A stretch of DNA of 64,000 nt from Paenibacillus urinalis (GCF_028747985.1 NZ_CP118108.1:1555501-1619500); one strand, 5' to 3'. Shown: positions 1-8,800, counted from the first letter of the stretch. Numbers and translations: made by a program. Notes: generated by a model not told the origin, from the letters alone.

Positions 1-163
1 CGATACTTTGTACAGATATTGCGATAAGCAGCGCATAGAACATGCGGTTGTCTTTGGCAATGTACATATCTCTGAATCCGCCTGTCAGACAGAACCGGCC
101 GCGCTGCATAACGAATCCCAGCAAGGCGCCGCACAAAAGTCCTGTAATGACCATTTGTAACAA
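1..163 (-). CDS. YeeE/YedE family sulfur-compound transporter, N-terminal fragment
   Basis: The minus strand starts at a TTG (163) preceded by an AAGGAG about 10 bases upstream; the next in-frame ATG at 154 is too far from it. The readable 54 residues form a hydrophobic segment followed by the GFVMQRGRFC block and a GGFRDMY block, the N-terminal signature of YeeE/YedE (DUF395) membrane proteins. Family members import thiosulfate or other sulfur compounds. The gene runs off the left edge of the window, so its length, partner genes and substrate cannot be judged. The family call rests on one short but distinctive motif. Confidence 0.7.
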   Translation of the reverse strand, partial: MLQMVITGLLCGALLGFVMQRGRFCLTGGFRDMYIAKDNRMFYALLIAISVQSI

Positions 164-410
164 CTTGCTCACTCTCCTTATTTTTCATAGCATTCATTCT
201 ATATACCAGTAAACTACTATGCTTTCTTTGTATTCTGATTCTAACACACATAAGTACAACGTCAACAGTGTATCTCCAACCATATCATCCATAGATTAGA
301 AGTAAAACCATATATAAGTGTGATATATTTTTTAGGAGATGTGTGATTCCAAGAAGGCATGTGTCTATCTAGCAGCAAATCAGGATAGAAGCAAATAAGG
401 TGGTGATGAA

Positions 411-908
411 GTGATCTATAGGGATATGGTGGTATTTAGCGTAAACGTACTGATCAGTTTAGTGCTAGTGCTCCTTGTTGATTTGTTCACTTTTAAATAT
501 GAGCCAGGGGGCTCCACTTCAGGAAATGGTAATCCAGGACTATTAATCTTAGTTCCGGCATTGCTGTACTCCATCGGCTTGTTTATATACAGTTTCTTCT
601 TTATGAAGAAGCTATTCGCTTCTGTTCATGATAAATATGTGGCTACGATGAGAGTTCCCATCCTGCTGATCTGTTTTATTCTTATTTTTAGTTTTATGTC
701 ATTTATGGAAATTGCAGATTTAAAAACTCAGCTGGGAGGTTTTGCGGATGACCCGGGATCTGTCATTTATCGGTTTGGTTGGCTGAATCAATATACGAAT
801 ACGGTTTTTTATAACATTTATGTGCTGTTTGTCGGCATGTTTATATCTTCTTTCGCGAGCTGGTCTGTTGTAAGAGGGCATTTGAATAAACAGTCCAAGG
901 ACTCATGA
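411..908 (+). CDS. Small four-helix membrane protein, function unknown
   Basis: This 165-residue protein starts at GTG with an AAGGTGG sequence seven bases upstream. It has four clear hydrophobic stretches at about residues 7-27, 43-65, 80-100 and 130-152, and a charged tail ending in KQSKDS, so it should be an integral membrane protein. The loop around residues 30-40 is Gly/Ser-rich. I do not recognise a family. It stands alone, with 250 bases of AT-rich sequence upstream and 166 bases downstream without a clear terminator. Nothing in the sequence suggests a substrate. Confidence 0.6.
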   Translation: MIYRDMVVFSVNVLISLVLVLLVDLFTFKYEPGGSTSGNGNPGLLILVPALLYSIGLFIYSFFFMKKLFASVHDKYVATMRVPILLICFILIFSFMSFMEIADLKTQLGGFADDPGSVIYRFGWLNQYTNTVFYNIYVLFVGMFISSFASWSVVRGHLNKQSKDS

Positions 909-1074
909 ATATGTATTCGAATTTCTGAATGACTAAAACAAATGGTTAGCGAGTGGCGTCTAACTAGTAAACCCGATGATTATACCTCAGTACAAGCATG
1001 CAGTTAATCATCAAGCGATGCTTCAATCCTTTGATATCCTGCAATTATTCAAGAAATAAGGAGCTGAACCGAGC

Positions 1075-1542
1075 ATGGTTACTTTGGACACGAGCATCAT
1101 TATCCAGGCTCCAATAGAGCATTGCTTTGATGCCGCCAGAAATATCCGTCTTCATCCCGTAACGGTATGGAAGCATACCAAAGAAAAGGCTGTGGCAGGC
1201 GTTACAGACAGTTTCATTGAATGTGGTCAAACGGTAACCTTTGAGGCCACTCATTTTGGTGTCAGACAAAGACTGACTTCCGAAGTGACAGCCTACAAGC
1301 GCCCGATCTATTTTACTGACGAGATGCAAACGGGGGCATTTCGGAGCATGACCCATCAGCATTTTTTCTCATCTTTAGACCACGTGTATACCCAAATGAA
1401 GGATGTATTAATATTTGAAGCTCCTTTTGGAGTATTAGGGAAAATGGCGGAACGCTGGGTACTTGAGTCGTACATGAAGCGATTCTTGGAGCATCGGAAT
1501 AAACGGCTAAAAGAGTGGTTAGAGAATGAGGACGCTTATTAA
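1075..1542 (+). CDS. SRPBCC (START-like) ligand-binding family protein
   Basis: A 155-residue soluble protein with the layout of SRPBCC/polyketide-cyclase-like proteins. It opens with a short strand (TSIIIQAPIEHCFDAARNI) in which a hydrophobic strand leads into the APIEHCFD helix typical of this fold. Strands follow, and a long C-terminal amphipathic helix (ESYMKRFLEHRNKRLKEWLE) closes the pocket. The start ATG has AAGGAG 11 bases upstream. The fold binds hydrophobic ligands, but neither ligand nor activity can be read here. The next gene begins 16 bases downstream, so the two are probably co-transcribed. Confidence 0.65.
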   Translation: MVTLDTSIIIQAPIEHCFDAARNIRLHPVTVWKHTKEKAVAGVTDSFIECGQTVTFEATHFGVRQRLTSEVTAYKRPIYFTDEMQTGAFRSMTHQHFFSSLDHVYTQMKDVLIFEAPFGVLGKMAERWVLESYMKRFLEHRNKRLKEWLENEDAY

Positions 1543-1558
1543 ATAGGAGGCATGATAT

Positions 1559-2038
1559 ATGATCAGGCTGTGTAGTTCCGTTGAAATGCTGGAAATCTAT
1601 GAGATTGTTAATGATGCTTCGCGTGCTTATAAAGGAATCATACCCGAGGATTGCTATCACGAGCCTTATATGCCACTGGACGAGCTGCAGAGCGAGATCG
1701 AGAGCGGAGTTGTGTTTTGGGGATATGAGCTTGAAGGCAATCTGATTGGTGTCATGGGGATACAAGACCGGGGGGATGTTAGTTTGATCCGGCACGCATA
1801 CGTCAAGACGAATTCTCGCCAAAAAGGTATCGGTTCCATGCTGCTGACCCACCTGCTTGCGCTTACGAATAAGCCTGTTCTAATAGGCACATGGGCAGAT
1901 GCTTCATGGGCGATCCGCTTCTACAACAAACACGGGTTTAATAGGGTTTCTCAAGAGGATAAGATGAGATTGCTCAAGACTTATTGGACTGTACCTGACA
2001 GGCAAATTGAGACGTCCGTAGTATTGTCCAATGAATAA
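1559..2038 (+). CDS. GNAT family N-acetyltransferase
   Basis: The 159-residue product has the GNAT acetyl-CoA pyrophosphate loop RQKGIGSMLL near residue 88, preceded by the strand that carries HAYVKTNSR. It ends with the usual WAIRFYNKHGF motif near residues 117-128, where the Tyr often acts as general acid. A TAGGAGG ribosome site precedes the ATG. The gene follows the SRPBCC gene by 16 bases. The acetyl acceptor is unknown; family members modify amino groups on small molecules, antibiotics or proteins. The family call is secure and the substrate is not. Confidence 0.85.
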   Translation: MIRLCSSVEMLEIYEIVNDASRAYKGIIPEDCYHEPYMPLDELQSEIESGVVFWGYELEGNLIGVMGIQDRGDVSLIRHAYVKTNSRQKGIGSMLLTHLLALTNKPVLIGTWADASWAIRFYNKHGFNRVSQEDKMRLLKTYWTVPDRQIETSVVLSNE

Positions 2039-2075
2039 ATGACACCTGTTTTTTGACACTTGGATAATAATTACA

Positions 2076-2104
2076 TTGACATAGGGTTGATTTTCTAAAA
2101 TAAT
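2076..2104 (+). promoter_or_regulatory. Sigma-A promoter of the codBA operon
   Basis: A perfect -35 TTGACA (2076-2081) is followed after 17 bases by AATAAT (2099-2104), which matches five of six bases of the -10 consensus. Transcription would start near 2111, just before the PyrR-binding hairpin, leaving a leader of about 220 bases before codB. Confidence 0.75.
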
Positions 2105-2131
2105 AGTACGTAATTAAATACTGGTACCTTT

Positions 2132-2168
2132 AAATCAGTCCAGAGAGGCTGGCAAGGACAGCGGATTT
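2132..2168 (+). promoter_or_regulatory. PyrR-binding hairpin (pyrimidine attenuation element)
   Basis: The segment contains AGTCCAGAGAGGCT (2137-2150), which fits the conserved PyrR-binding loop consensus ARUCCNGNGAGGYU of Bacillota pyr leaders. The flanks pair: AAATC (2132-2136) and GTCC (2138-2141) with GGAC (2156-2159) and GATTT (2164-2168). UMP/UTP-bound PyrR should stabilise this anti-antiterminator, so that the terminator at 2244-2286 forms. The GAGGCT of the loop (2145-2150) is identical to the left arm of that terminator, which fits mutually exclusive pairing with AGCCTC at 2275-2280. The mechanism is known from B. subtilis pyr genes; its use here is inferred. Confidence 0.8.
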
Positions 2169-2243
2169 TCGTAATCGGCGTGAAGCAGGGCATAGTCTAT
2201 TTAGAGATGCTCTCTATATTCGCGCGGCTTATGATGTACAAAT

Positions 2244-2286
2244 GAGGCTAATTGTCAGTTTAACGACGGCGATTAGCCTCTTTTTT
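2244..2286 (+). terminator. Leader (attenuator) terminator upstream of codB
   Basis: A perfect nine-base stem, GAGGCTAAT (2244-2252) with ATTAGCCTC (2272-2280), is followed at once by six T. It lies between the PyrR hairpin and the codB start with no gene before it, so it acts as a regulated attenuator rather than as the end of a transcript. Confidence 0.85.
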
Positions 2287-2330
2287 CTGCTCTTTTTGGT
2301 ATCAGGAAACTTTTATTTGGGGGTATTCTG

Positions 2331-3608
2331 ATGAGTAAGAACGATCAAGAGTTTTCGTTGCAGGCGGTACCGAGAACGCAGAGAAATCAATTTTTGAAGA
2401 CACTATCTGTTATGCTGGGTTTCACATTCTTCTCGGCCAGTATGCTGGCAGGCGGAGAGCTGGGCATTGGCCTGAGCTTCACTGAGTTTATGCTGATCGT
2501 GCTGGCGGGGAACTTGGTGCTCGGTATTTACACGGGCGCACTCGCACACATTGCGGCCAAGACGGGGCTCTCAACCCACTTGCTGGCTAAATATTCTTTT
2601 GGTGAAAAAGGCTCCTATCTGCCTTCCTTCCTGCTTGGCTTTACACAGGTCGGCTGGTTCGGCGTAGGTGTAGCGATGTTTGCAGTTCCGGTCGCGAAGG
2701 CGATGAACTGGGATGTGAATTTACTCATCTTCATCTTCGGTATGGCGATGACAGCTTCTGCAATCTTTGGTATGAAATCGTTGGTAATCCTGGGCTATAT
2801 CGCGGTTCCAGCGATCGCTATATTGGGTAGTTACTCGATGCTTAAGGGTGTTGATACACTTGTCGGCATGCAAGGCTTGCTTGATTACACACCAACACAA
2901 ACCTTGTCTGTGGCTGCGGCGATGACGATCTGTATCGGGTCCTTTATTAGCGGAGGGACGCTTACGCCGGACTTTACCCGGTTTGCCAAATCATCCAAGC
3001 AGGCGGTCATTGCAACTGTTATTGCCTTTTTCCTGGGCAACTCGTTAATGTTCCTGTTCGGCGCGGTTGGTGCCATGGCTTATAACTTGGCCGATATTTC
3101 CGAAGTCATGTTCCTGCAGGGGCTGCTCATTCCGGCAATTATTGTACTGGGCTTAAATATTTGGACGACCAATGACAATGCTTTATATGCATCAGGTCTA
3201 GGCTTTGCGAACATTACGAAGATTTCCAAGAAGTTCTTTGTTATTATAAATGGTATTGTCGGCACAGTATTTGCGATGTGGATGTACAACAATTTTGTCG
3301 GCTTTCTGAATGTGCTGGGTGCTGCGGTACCATCCATCGGTGCAATCATTATCGCTGACTACTTTTTCGTCAAACGCAGAACATACAAGGAATATGCCAG
3401 CATGAGCTTTAAAAAGGTAAACTGGTTAGCAATGCTCGCTTGGGCGATCGGGGTTGCTTTTGCACAGCTCGCTCCAGGCATTACGCCGCTTAATGCGTTA
3501 TTGGGCACAGCCGTCGTATACATCGTACTCATGTCCGTATTCTCAACAAAAGTATCTAATGAAAAGGTGATGACAAATGATCATACAGAACGCGAAATTG
3601 CGGGGTAA
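2331..3608 (+). CDS. codB: Cytosine permease, NCS1 family
   Basis: The 425-residue product has about twelve membrane helices and NCS1 transporter features: the early [13 protein letters not shown] segment, the [11 protein letters not shown] helix and the [15 protein letters not shown] segment near residue 205. It is overlapped by a cytosine deaminase gene, which fixes the likely substrate as cytosine. The ATG is preceded by TTGGGGG. The transcript begins upstream of a PyrR element, so uptake should fall when pyrimidine nucleotides are plentiful. The last 32 bases overlap codA, which suggests translational coupling. Other NCS1 substrates (purines, allantoin) are less likely given the neighbour. 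Confidence 0.92.
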   Translation: MSKNDQEFSLQAVPRTQRNQFLKTLSVMLGFTFFSASMLAGGELGIGLSFTEFMLIVLAGNLVLGIYTGALAHIAAKTGLSTHLLAKYSFGEKGSYLPSFLLGFTQVGWFGVGVAMFAVPVAKAMNWDVNLLIFIFGMAMTASAIFGMKSLVILGYIAVPAIAILGSYSMLKGVDTLVGMQGLLDYTPTQTLSVAAAMTICIGSFISGGTLTPDFTRFAKSSKQAVIATVIAFFLGNSLMFLFGAVGAMAYNLADISEVMFLQGLLIPAIIVLGLNIWTTNDNALYASGLGFANITKISKKFFVIINGIVGTVFAMWMYNNFVGFLNVLGAAVPSIGAIIIADYFFVKRRTYKEYASMSFKKVNWLAMLAWAIGVAFAQLAPGITPLNALLGTAVVYIVLMSVFSTKVSNEKVMTNDHTEREIAG

Positions 3609-4845
3609 AGAGGGCCTGTGGAATATCCTCGTGACAGATGGAAAGTTCGAACAAATTACACAGGAATCCATAACAAGCACGAACGATGAGGTACTCGACG
3701 TCAACGGTTCCCTTGTACTGCCTCCATTTATTGAGCCGCATATTCACCTTGACACAACCTTGACAGCAGGTGAGCCGGAGTGGAACCTGAGCGGTACGCT
3801 CTTTGAAGGAATTCAGCGCTGGTCGGAGCGCAAGGCTTCTTTGACGCATGAGGATGTGAAGACACGCTCCAAGACTGCACTCAAATGGCAGATTGCTCAA
3901 GGTATTCAGCATGTTCGTACGCATGTCGATGTAACGGATCCAAGCCTGACTGCAGTCAAAGCGATGCTCGAAGTGAAGGAAGAGATGGCGCCTTATGTAG
4001 ATATCCAGCTTGTGGCTTTCCCTCAGGAAGGCATTCTCTCGTATCCGAATGGGGCCGAGCTGATGGAAGAGGCACTGAAGATGGGCGTTGATGTGGTTGG
4101 CGGCATTCCACACTTCGAATTTACGAGAGAATATGGCGTAGAGTCGATGAAGATTGCGTTTGATCTTGCCGAGAAATATGACCGGCTCGTAGATATCCAC
4201 TGTGATGAGATCGATGATGAGCAGTCCCGGTTCGTAGAGGTTGTGGCGAAGGAAGCCTATGAGCGCGGATATGGTGCACGCACAACTGCGAGTCACACGA
4301 CAGCAATGGGCTCCTACAATGATGCCTATACTTATAAGCTGTTCAGATTGTTAAAAATGGCCGGACTGAACTTTGTATCCAATCCACTCGTGAACATCCA
4401 CCTTCAAGGACGTTTTGATACGTATCCGAAGAGAAGAGGACTGACTCGTGTGAAGGAGCTTCAGGAGGCAGGTCTTAATATCTGCTTCGGGCATGATGAT
4501 ATCTTTGATCCATGGTATCCGCTTGGAACAGGCAATATGCTGCAAGTGCTGCATATGGGAATTCATGCATCACAGCTTCTTGGCTACGATCAGATCGTTA
4601 ATTCGATTGACCTGATTACAACGAATAGTGCAAAAACGCTGCACATCGAAGATAAATATGGCATCGAATCCGGCAAACCGGCGAGCTTTATTGTACTCTC
4701 CGCGGAGAATGAATATGAGGCTGTACGCAAACAGGCTGCTGTTCTGTATTCCTTCAAAGAAGGCCGTAAAATTGCAGAAACAAAGCCACAGCAGGCATCC
4801 ATAATTCTTGGTGATGGTCCTGAGCAAGTCAGCTTTAACAAGTAA
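3577..4845 (+). CDS. codA: Cytosine deaminase
   Basis: A 422-residue amidohydrolase. The metal-binding EPHIHLD motif lies at residues 53-59 with His55 and His57. Further on are [12 protein letters not shown] with the metal His and catalytic Glu, SHTTAM, and [14 protein letters not shown] with the catalytic Asp, all characteristic of the CodA group. It deaminates cytosine to uracil for pyrimidine salvage in the cytoplasm. The start ATG lies inside the end of codB, with an AAGGTGATG ribosome site in the codB coding sequence, so the two genes overlap by 32 bases. A strong terminator follows. Confidence 0.95.
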   Translation: MIIQNAKLRGKEGLWNILVTDGKFEQITQESITSTNDEVLDVNGSLVLPPFIEPHIHLDTTLTAGEPEWNLSGTLFEGIQRWSERKASLTHEDVKTRSKTALKWQIAQGIQHVRTHVDVTDPSLTAVKAMLEVKEEMAPYVDIQLVAFPQEGILSYPNGAELMEEALKMGVDVVGGIPHFEFTREYGVESMKIAFDLAEKYDRLVDIHCDEIDDEQSRFVEVVAKEAYERGYGARTTASHTTAMGSYNDAYTYKLFRLLKMAGLNFVSNPLVNIHLQGRFDTYPKRRGLTRVKELQEAGLNICFGHDDIFDPWYPLGTGNMLQVLHMGIHASQLLGYDQIVNSIDLITTNSAKTLHIEDKYGIESGKPASFIVLSAENEYEAVRKQAAVLYSFKEGRKIAETKPQQASIILGDGPEQVSFNK

Positions 4846-4873
4846 TCGAATCGTAAATATTAACCTGTCTGAA

Positions 4874-4906
4874 AACCTGTATGGAGCGCTCCGTGCAGGT
4901 TTTTTT
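4874..4906 (+). terminator. Intrinsic terminator of codBA
   Basis: AACCTG and GGAGC pair with GCTCC and CAGGTT across a short loop, followed by a run of seven T (4900-4906). It lies 28 bases after the codA stop codon. Confidence 0.85.
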
Positions 4907-4996
4907 GATTTGTAGATCGGGCTGCGCAACATTATACTTCTAATGGAGTACATAAGATGTATGTGTGATATTCATCTCATAAAGGGAGCGGAGTCA

Positions 4997-5533
4997 ATGG
5001 AGAGGAAGTACTCTTATAAAATCCCATTTATGACACATTCTAAGGCCCCATCTTTACTACAAAACGAGGTCAATCAAGACTTGGGCTCGTTAAGGCGTGT
5101 ATATCGTAATAAAGGATTGGATGCTGCGAACTGGTTTATAAATAGTCTTGAGATTAGTGTTGACGGAGAAGAGCTTCAAACAGGTTTCCGTGTATCCATC
5201 CAGGATAAGATGATTTGGTTAGGACGTAATAAGTGGAGTATATTTTCTATTGGTCCTGAAGGTGATGAGGAGAATATTCTACAAGATCGCACCAAAATCA
5301 AATTATCGCCTAGGTTTATTTTTACATACAAGAACGAGGAATTTGCTTATACCAAAGAATTATTAGACAAAACAAGTTTTGTTCATAATTCAGGAAAAAT
5401 GCTGGTGGCAGAGATAGAGAGTGGTAGATCAAATCATCCGATGCTCACCAGACAAATTAAAATTCACAACGATGAATTGCCCCCTATGCTGCTGGCCTGT
5501 GTAGATCGTGTAGTCCGGTTGCTGTACAGATAA
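4997..5533 (+). CDS. Conserved hypothetical protein, possibly tubby/LURP-one-like
   Basis: I chose the ATG at 4997 because AAAGGGAGCGGAG stands just before it; an in-frame ATG at 4943 has no ribosome site. The 178-residue product has no signal peptide or membrane helix. Its C-terminal half (RFIFTYKNEEFAYTKE, then KMLVAEIES, QIKIHNDELP and an ending helix LLACVDRVVRLLY) resembles the strand pattern and final hydrophobic helix of tubby-like/LURP-one domains; that is a weak guess from pattern only. It is 21 bases upstream of the DUF4269 gene and surely in the same transcript, so the two may act together. Confidence 0.5.
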   Translation: MERKYSYKIPFMTHSKAPSLLQNEVNQDLGSLRRVYRNKGLDAANWFINSLEISVDGEELQTGFRVSIQDKMIWLGRNKWSIFSIGPEGDEENILQDRTKIKLSPRFIFTYKNEEFAYTKELLDKTSFVHNSGKMLVAEIESGRSNHPMLTRQIKIHNDELPPMLLACVDRVVRLLYR

Positions 5534-5554
5534 ATGGAAGGAGTTAAACCACCA

Positions 5555-6685
5555 ATGCAAAACAAACATTTATATAAAGACATACGTTATTTAATAGAAG
5601 GGAATGAAGTGCAACAGGAAGTATATCGAGTCCTAACACAGTTCAAAGTCATGGATAAATTGGAAGTTTATGATCCCATTCTTACAGGAACTGTTCCCAT
5701 TGCAGTTGACATAGAGGGAAGCGATCTGGATATCATTTGCGAGGTGCATGATTTCTTCGAATTTAATCAGCGGCTCACAGACCAATTTGGAGAATACGAA
5801 GGCTTTAAAATATCCGAGAAAATCGTAGACGGCATCAAACGAATGAAGGCCAGTTTTAAATTAGAGGATTGGGATATTGAGGTATTTGGTCAGCCGATTC
5901 CTACTTCTGAACAAAATGCATACAGGCATATGCTCATTGAAGACCGATTTCTCAGACTGGCAGGAGATGATTTTGCGAATCAAGTGATATCCCTTAAGAG
6001 ACAGGGTATGAAGACAGAGCCAGCCTTTGCCTTTTTGTTATATCTGAACGGAGATCCGTATGAATCATTGTTTGAGCTTGATAATTGGTCTGATGAAGAA
6101 ATTAGACTGGTAGGGGAGAGTTATTCAAATATCATCTGCCGAGTCAGTGATTTTGTAAAAAATCGTGTATATTCTTATAAACCGTCAAAGGATCATATCG
6201 ATCCTATTTTTGGTCCAAATGCCGAATACAGTTATCAGCGTTATATAGACGATCATAACATATTCGTGTCCCAAGGATGGAATGAGAATGTAGCTCATCT
6301 GACGATCCATGGCAAAGACGAGTTTACCTTCAAATGCACCTTGCTTGATGTGAAAAAAGAAAACCCTTCGCTCATTTCTGCCTTGGAAGCAAGCGTTGTC
6401 GGGGATGATGATGAGGATTATGAATACTTCGATGCTGATCCTTCATTTCTAGCTGTTGAAGTTCGAGATGTGGAATGGAAGTGCCATCTTCCCGAAGAAT
6501 CTAGGGAGCTGGGAGAGAAATTTTACACTTTTGTCAACTCCTTTCTAAATCATCATTTTGACAATCGATCCTCTGATATCAAAGAAGTGGAACCTGTGAA
6601 GGAATATATCGAGAAGGATCTTTGGTATTTGCTGAAGTTTCCATTTGAAGGGAAGACCTATATCCGAACTAGACAGCTATGGTAA
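5555..6685 (+). CDS. DUF4269 nucleotidyltransferase-like protein with extra C-terminal region
   Basis: The ATG at 5555 is used because GGAAGGAG (5536-5543) precedes it; the in-frame ATG at 5534 overlaps that site. Residues 1-180 match DUF4269, a nucleotidyltransferase-fold family: a GT..P..VDIEGSDLDIIC motif near residues 43-62 gives the DxD metal pair, and WDIEVFGQ may give the third acidic residue. Known DUF4269 proteins are about 170-180 residues, so the further 190 residues, with an acidic GDDDEDYEYFDAD stretch, are an added region I cannot name. Neighbours are a hypothetical gene 21 bases upstream and a membrane protein downstream. The substrate is unknown. Confidence 0.65.
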   Translation: MQNKHLYKDIRYLIEGNEVQQEVYRVLTQFKVMDKLEVYDPILTGTVPIAVDIEGSDLDIICEVHDFFEFNQRLTDQFGEYEGFKISEKIVDGIKRMKASFKLEDWDIEVFGQPIPTSEQNAYRHMLIEDRFLRLAGDDFANQVISLKRQGMKTEPAFAFLLYLNGDPYESLFELDNWSDEEIRLVGESYSNIICRVSDFVKNRVYSYKPSKDHIDPIFGPNAEYSYQRYIDDHNIFVSQGWNENVAHLTIHGKDEFTFKCTLLDVKKENPSLISALEASVVGDDDEDYEYFDADPSFLAVEVRDVEWKCHLPEESRELGEKFYTFVNSFLNHHFDNRSSDIKEVEPVKEYIEKDLWYLLKFPFEGKTYIRTRQLW

Positions 6686-6744
6686 GTCGCATAATAGGCT
6701 GAAGTAGACATTCCGAATTGCTATTGATGAAGGAGTGGTGCAGC

Positions 6745-7311
6745 TTGAAGCATAGACTTGGCATTTCCATTTGGGTTATCGGCATACTGATTCTTGTTGT
6801 TTATTTGGTGTATCCTCTGTTTCCGAAAAAAATCCATGTAGACGTACAAGGAGTAAAATATCGGCTAGGCAGTCCCTCCATAGAAAAGCAAGTGCAGGTT
6901 CAATTAACTGGAGTGATCGATACGACCTTTCTTGGTAAAAGATCCTTCGAGGGAGAGATCGAGATCGAGGGGGAGATCAATCCGATCTCAAGCGAAGCAG
7001 CGTATACGCTGCAACTATCCGATCTGGACTACTCGGGGATGATTATGTATCACTATCTGTATAAGGATGAAGCTGGCGATCCACACGCCGGGTCATTCAT
7101 GTACGGTACACTTAATCAACAAGATGATTTCAAGCAGGGGGCGATCCAGGTATCGCAACAGGAGGAAGAAGGGCGGAGTTCATGGAGCAGTGACGATGGG
7201 TATGTTATTGCTTATCCCGCGAATAACAGGACCGAGGCGCTGGCACTTACGAATGAGATTTTGCTCACCCAGTATTCGAGCTATGACAGTGCAATGCCTC
7301 CGTTGAAATGA
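6745..7311 (+). CDS. Membrane-anchored extracytoplasmic protein, unknown function
   Basis: The TTG at 6745 is preceded by AAGGAG at nine bases and begins with KHRLG followed by one helix (residues 6-25, ISIWVIGILILVVYLVYPLF). The remaining 160 residues are hydrophilic and strand-rich, so the protein should be anchored with its bulk outside the cell. The body has a repeated acidic pattern (EGEIEIEGEINP) like a lipocalin or beta-barrel edge, but I cannot assign a family. It lies between the DUF4269 gene and a very small membrane-protein gene. Confidence 0.5.
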   Translation: MKHRLGISIWVIGILILVVYLVYPLFPKKIHVDVQGVKYRLGSPSIEKQVQVQLTGVIDTTFLGKRSFEGEIEIEGEINPISSEAAYTLQLSDLDYSGMIMYHYLYKDEAGDPHAGSFMYGTLNQQDDFKQGAIQVSQQEEEGRSSWSSDDGYVIAYPANNRTEALALTNEILLTQYSSYDSAMPPLK

Positions 7312-7365
7312 CTCAAGATGATTTGAGGAAGAATGTTCTATTAGTAAGATAGGAGGTAGCCGTTA

Positions 7366-7553
7366 ATGACAGTGCTGTTATCCCTTAGCTTCTACCTGAT
7401 ACCGGTTCTCGGAATTTTCTTTGTTATTACCTTGCTCGAGGCAATTAAGAAAATTGTAATAACCAGTCCTACAAATGGGAAGGAATTTGCTGCGCGTTAT
7501 GTTTTGGATTGATTGTATGGACCTTAGCTGCACAGATTCATAATTTATTCTAA
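7366..7553 (+). pseudogene. Small two-helix membrane protein gene with an apparent frameshift
   Basis: An AGGAGG (7351-7356) precedes an ATG at 7366. The first frame encodes 48 residues and stops at 7510, with one helix (LSLSFYLIPVLGIFFVITLL) and then a polar tail. The -1 frame, opening exactly at 7461, encodes NQSYKWEGICCALCFGLIVW and TLAAQIHNLF up to a TAA at 7551, which reads like a second membrane helix. The two halves together would make a normal 60-residue hairpin membrane protein. A one-base deletion near 7459-7461, or a sequencing error, is the simplest explanation; the 48-residue form could still be made. Confidence 0.45.
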
Positions 7554-7586
7554 TTAAACTCGTTTAATCTAGGAGGGGATAGGAAG

Positions 7587-8348
7587 ATGAATGCACCGAC
7601 TCAAATCCTCACTGTATGGCATAAATTTGATGCTTTCCCCATGGAAACGCTGACCAAGGCATGGTATTATGATCAGTCCTCTGTCCGTCAACGCAGTGTA
7701 GAAGAGATGAAGGAGCATCGCGAGAGATTCGGCACCTCAGGGAATTGCTTTGATCTGGCGATCTGGCTGATTGATGAGTTCAAGCGGGCCGGGATTGAAG
7801 CTTATGGCTTAGGAGAAGGCCTCGGTACAGAGGAGGCTCATGCAGCTGTGTGTGCGCTTGACGAGCAGGGGCGTAGATATTTTTGCGACTTGGGGGATCA
7901 ATGGATTGAGCCGATTCTCATGGACTTCACGGCAGATGAATACGGTGGAGAGGTGCTCAGCGGATATATTACAGGAGGCAAAATAAAGCTTGATCATCAC
8001 GGGAGCAGTCACTTATCCTTCACTTGGGTTAGGCCGAATGGCAAGACGAGCAGTCAGGTCTTTGATCTTACACCGGTTGATCTTCAGGATTTGATCGCTG
8101 CAGGAGAGCATTCTCAGTCCTTGCTGCATAATGCACTTGTAGAGATGAGAGTTCCGATGGAGAATGAAATTGTCCACTGGGAGTATGAAGGAGGAAGAAG
8201 CTTTATAAGCAACAATCGAGAACTCATCACCGAATCTCCCCTTGATCACATAGAGGATTGGGCCAAGCGAATATATACAATGACAGGGATTCAGCCCGAT
8301 GTGACGGTAACCGCACTTAAGAAGTATAAACAAATTGCAAAAAGCTGA
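7587..8348 (+). CDS. Arylamine N-acetyltransferase/transglutaminase-like protein
   Basis: The 253-residue product carries a Cys-His-Asp arrangement of the NAT/transglutaminase fold: GNCFDLAIWL near residues 52-61 with the Cys, then EEAHAAVCAL near residue 89 with the His, then GRRYFCDLGDQW with the Asp. NAT enzymes use this triad to move acetyl groups from acetyl-CoA; transglutaminase-like relatives are hydrolases or structural proteins. The spacing and the G-x-C start favour an NAT-like protein. It starts at ATG after AGGAGGGGATAGGAAG. No partner gene gives a substrate. The family is inferred from motif order, not from a close match I can name. Confidence 0.5.
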   Translation: MNAPTQILTVWHKFDAFPMETLTKAWYYDQSSVRQRSVEEMKEHRERFGTSGNCFDLAIWLIDEFKRAGIEAYGLGEGLGTEEAHAAVCALDEQGRRYFCDLGDQWIEPILMDFTADEYGGEVLSGYITGGKIKLDHHGSSHLSFTWVRPNGKTSSQVFDLTPVDLQDLIAAGEHSQSLLHNALVEMRVPMENEIVHWEYEGGRSFISNNRELITESPLDHIEDWAKRIYTMTGIQPDVTVTALKKYKQIAKS

Positions 8349-8426
8349 AGTTGAGGATGAATCTTTATACCCACTTCTGTTATACTTATATAGGACTTTA
8401 TACATATTGATGAAGGAGAACAACAG

Positions 8427-8798
8427 ATGTCGACAGCAAATGTCCTAGATAAGCAGAAGCGTATTATTGAGATTAAGTGGATAGGCCTGCCAAAGCCTGA
8501 AGAAGTGGATCGCCTCACTGAGCGTGTGCTATTATTGCGAAGCGAATTTAGCAGTCCCACCTTCAAAGTACTGGTTGATATGAGAGAATCCCTTGTATTC
8601 TCTAAGGAATCACAAGCAAGATTGGTTGAGCATCAGCGTCAGCTGAGGGATTCAGGTATGTCTCATGCGGCCATTATTACGCAGAAGGCATTGACGACCA
8701 TGCAGTTGAAGCGTTCGGCGAGAGAAGCTGGGAACGATACCGAATCTCACTTTGAGAATGCTGATGAGGCACTGGGATTCTTACAATCACAAGCATAA
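8427..8798 (+). CDS. STAS/SpoIIAA-like small protein
   Basis: A 123-residue soluble protein with alternating strands and helices: an N-terminal strand pair (RIIEIKWIG), a helix (PEEVDRLTERVLLLRSEF), the FKVLVDMRES strand-turn that often follows in STAS domains, then a second helix and strand (HAAIITQKAL). Length and order fit the SpoIIAA/STAS-like group found as stand-alone proteins in Bacillota. The start ATG is preceded by GAAGGAG. No kinase, phosphatase or sigma factor lies nearby, so a partner-switching role cannot be inferred. It ends at a shared bidirectional terminator. Confidence 0.45.
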   Translation: MSTANVLDKQKRIIEIKWIGLPKPEEVDRLTERVLLLRSEFSSPTFKVLVDMRESLVFSKESQARLVEHQRQLRDSGMSHAAIITQKALTTMQLKRSAREAGNDTESHFENADEALGFLQSQA

Positions 8799-8800
8799 AA

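Noticed and set aside
1313..1852. Minus-strand open frame of 179 codons across the SRPBCC and GNAT genes
   Set aside because: It is antisense to two well-supported genes and has a translation without fold-like pattern.
3556..4296. Minus-strand open frame of 246 codons inside codA
   Set aside because: Antisense shadow of a strongly supported cytosine deaminase gene; Cys- and His-rich translation with no ribosome site.
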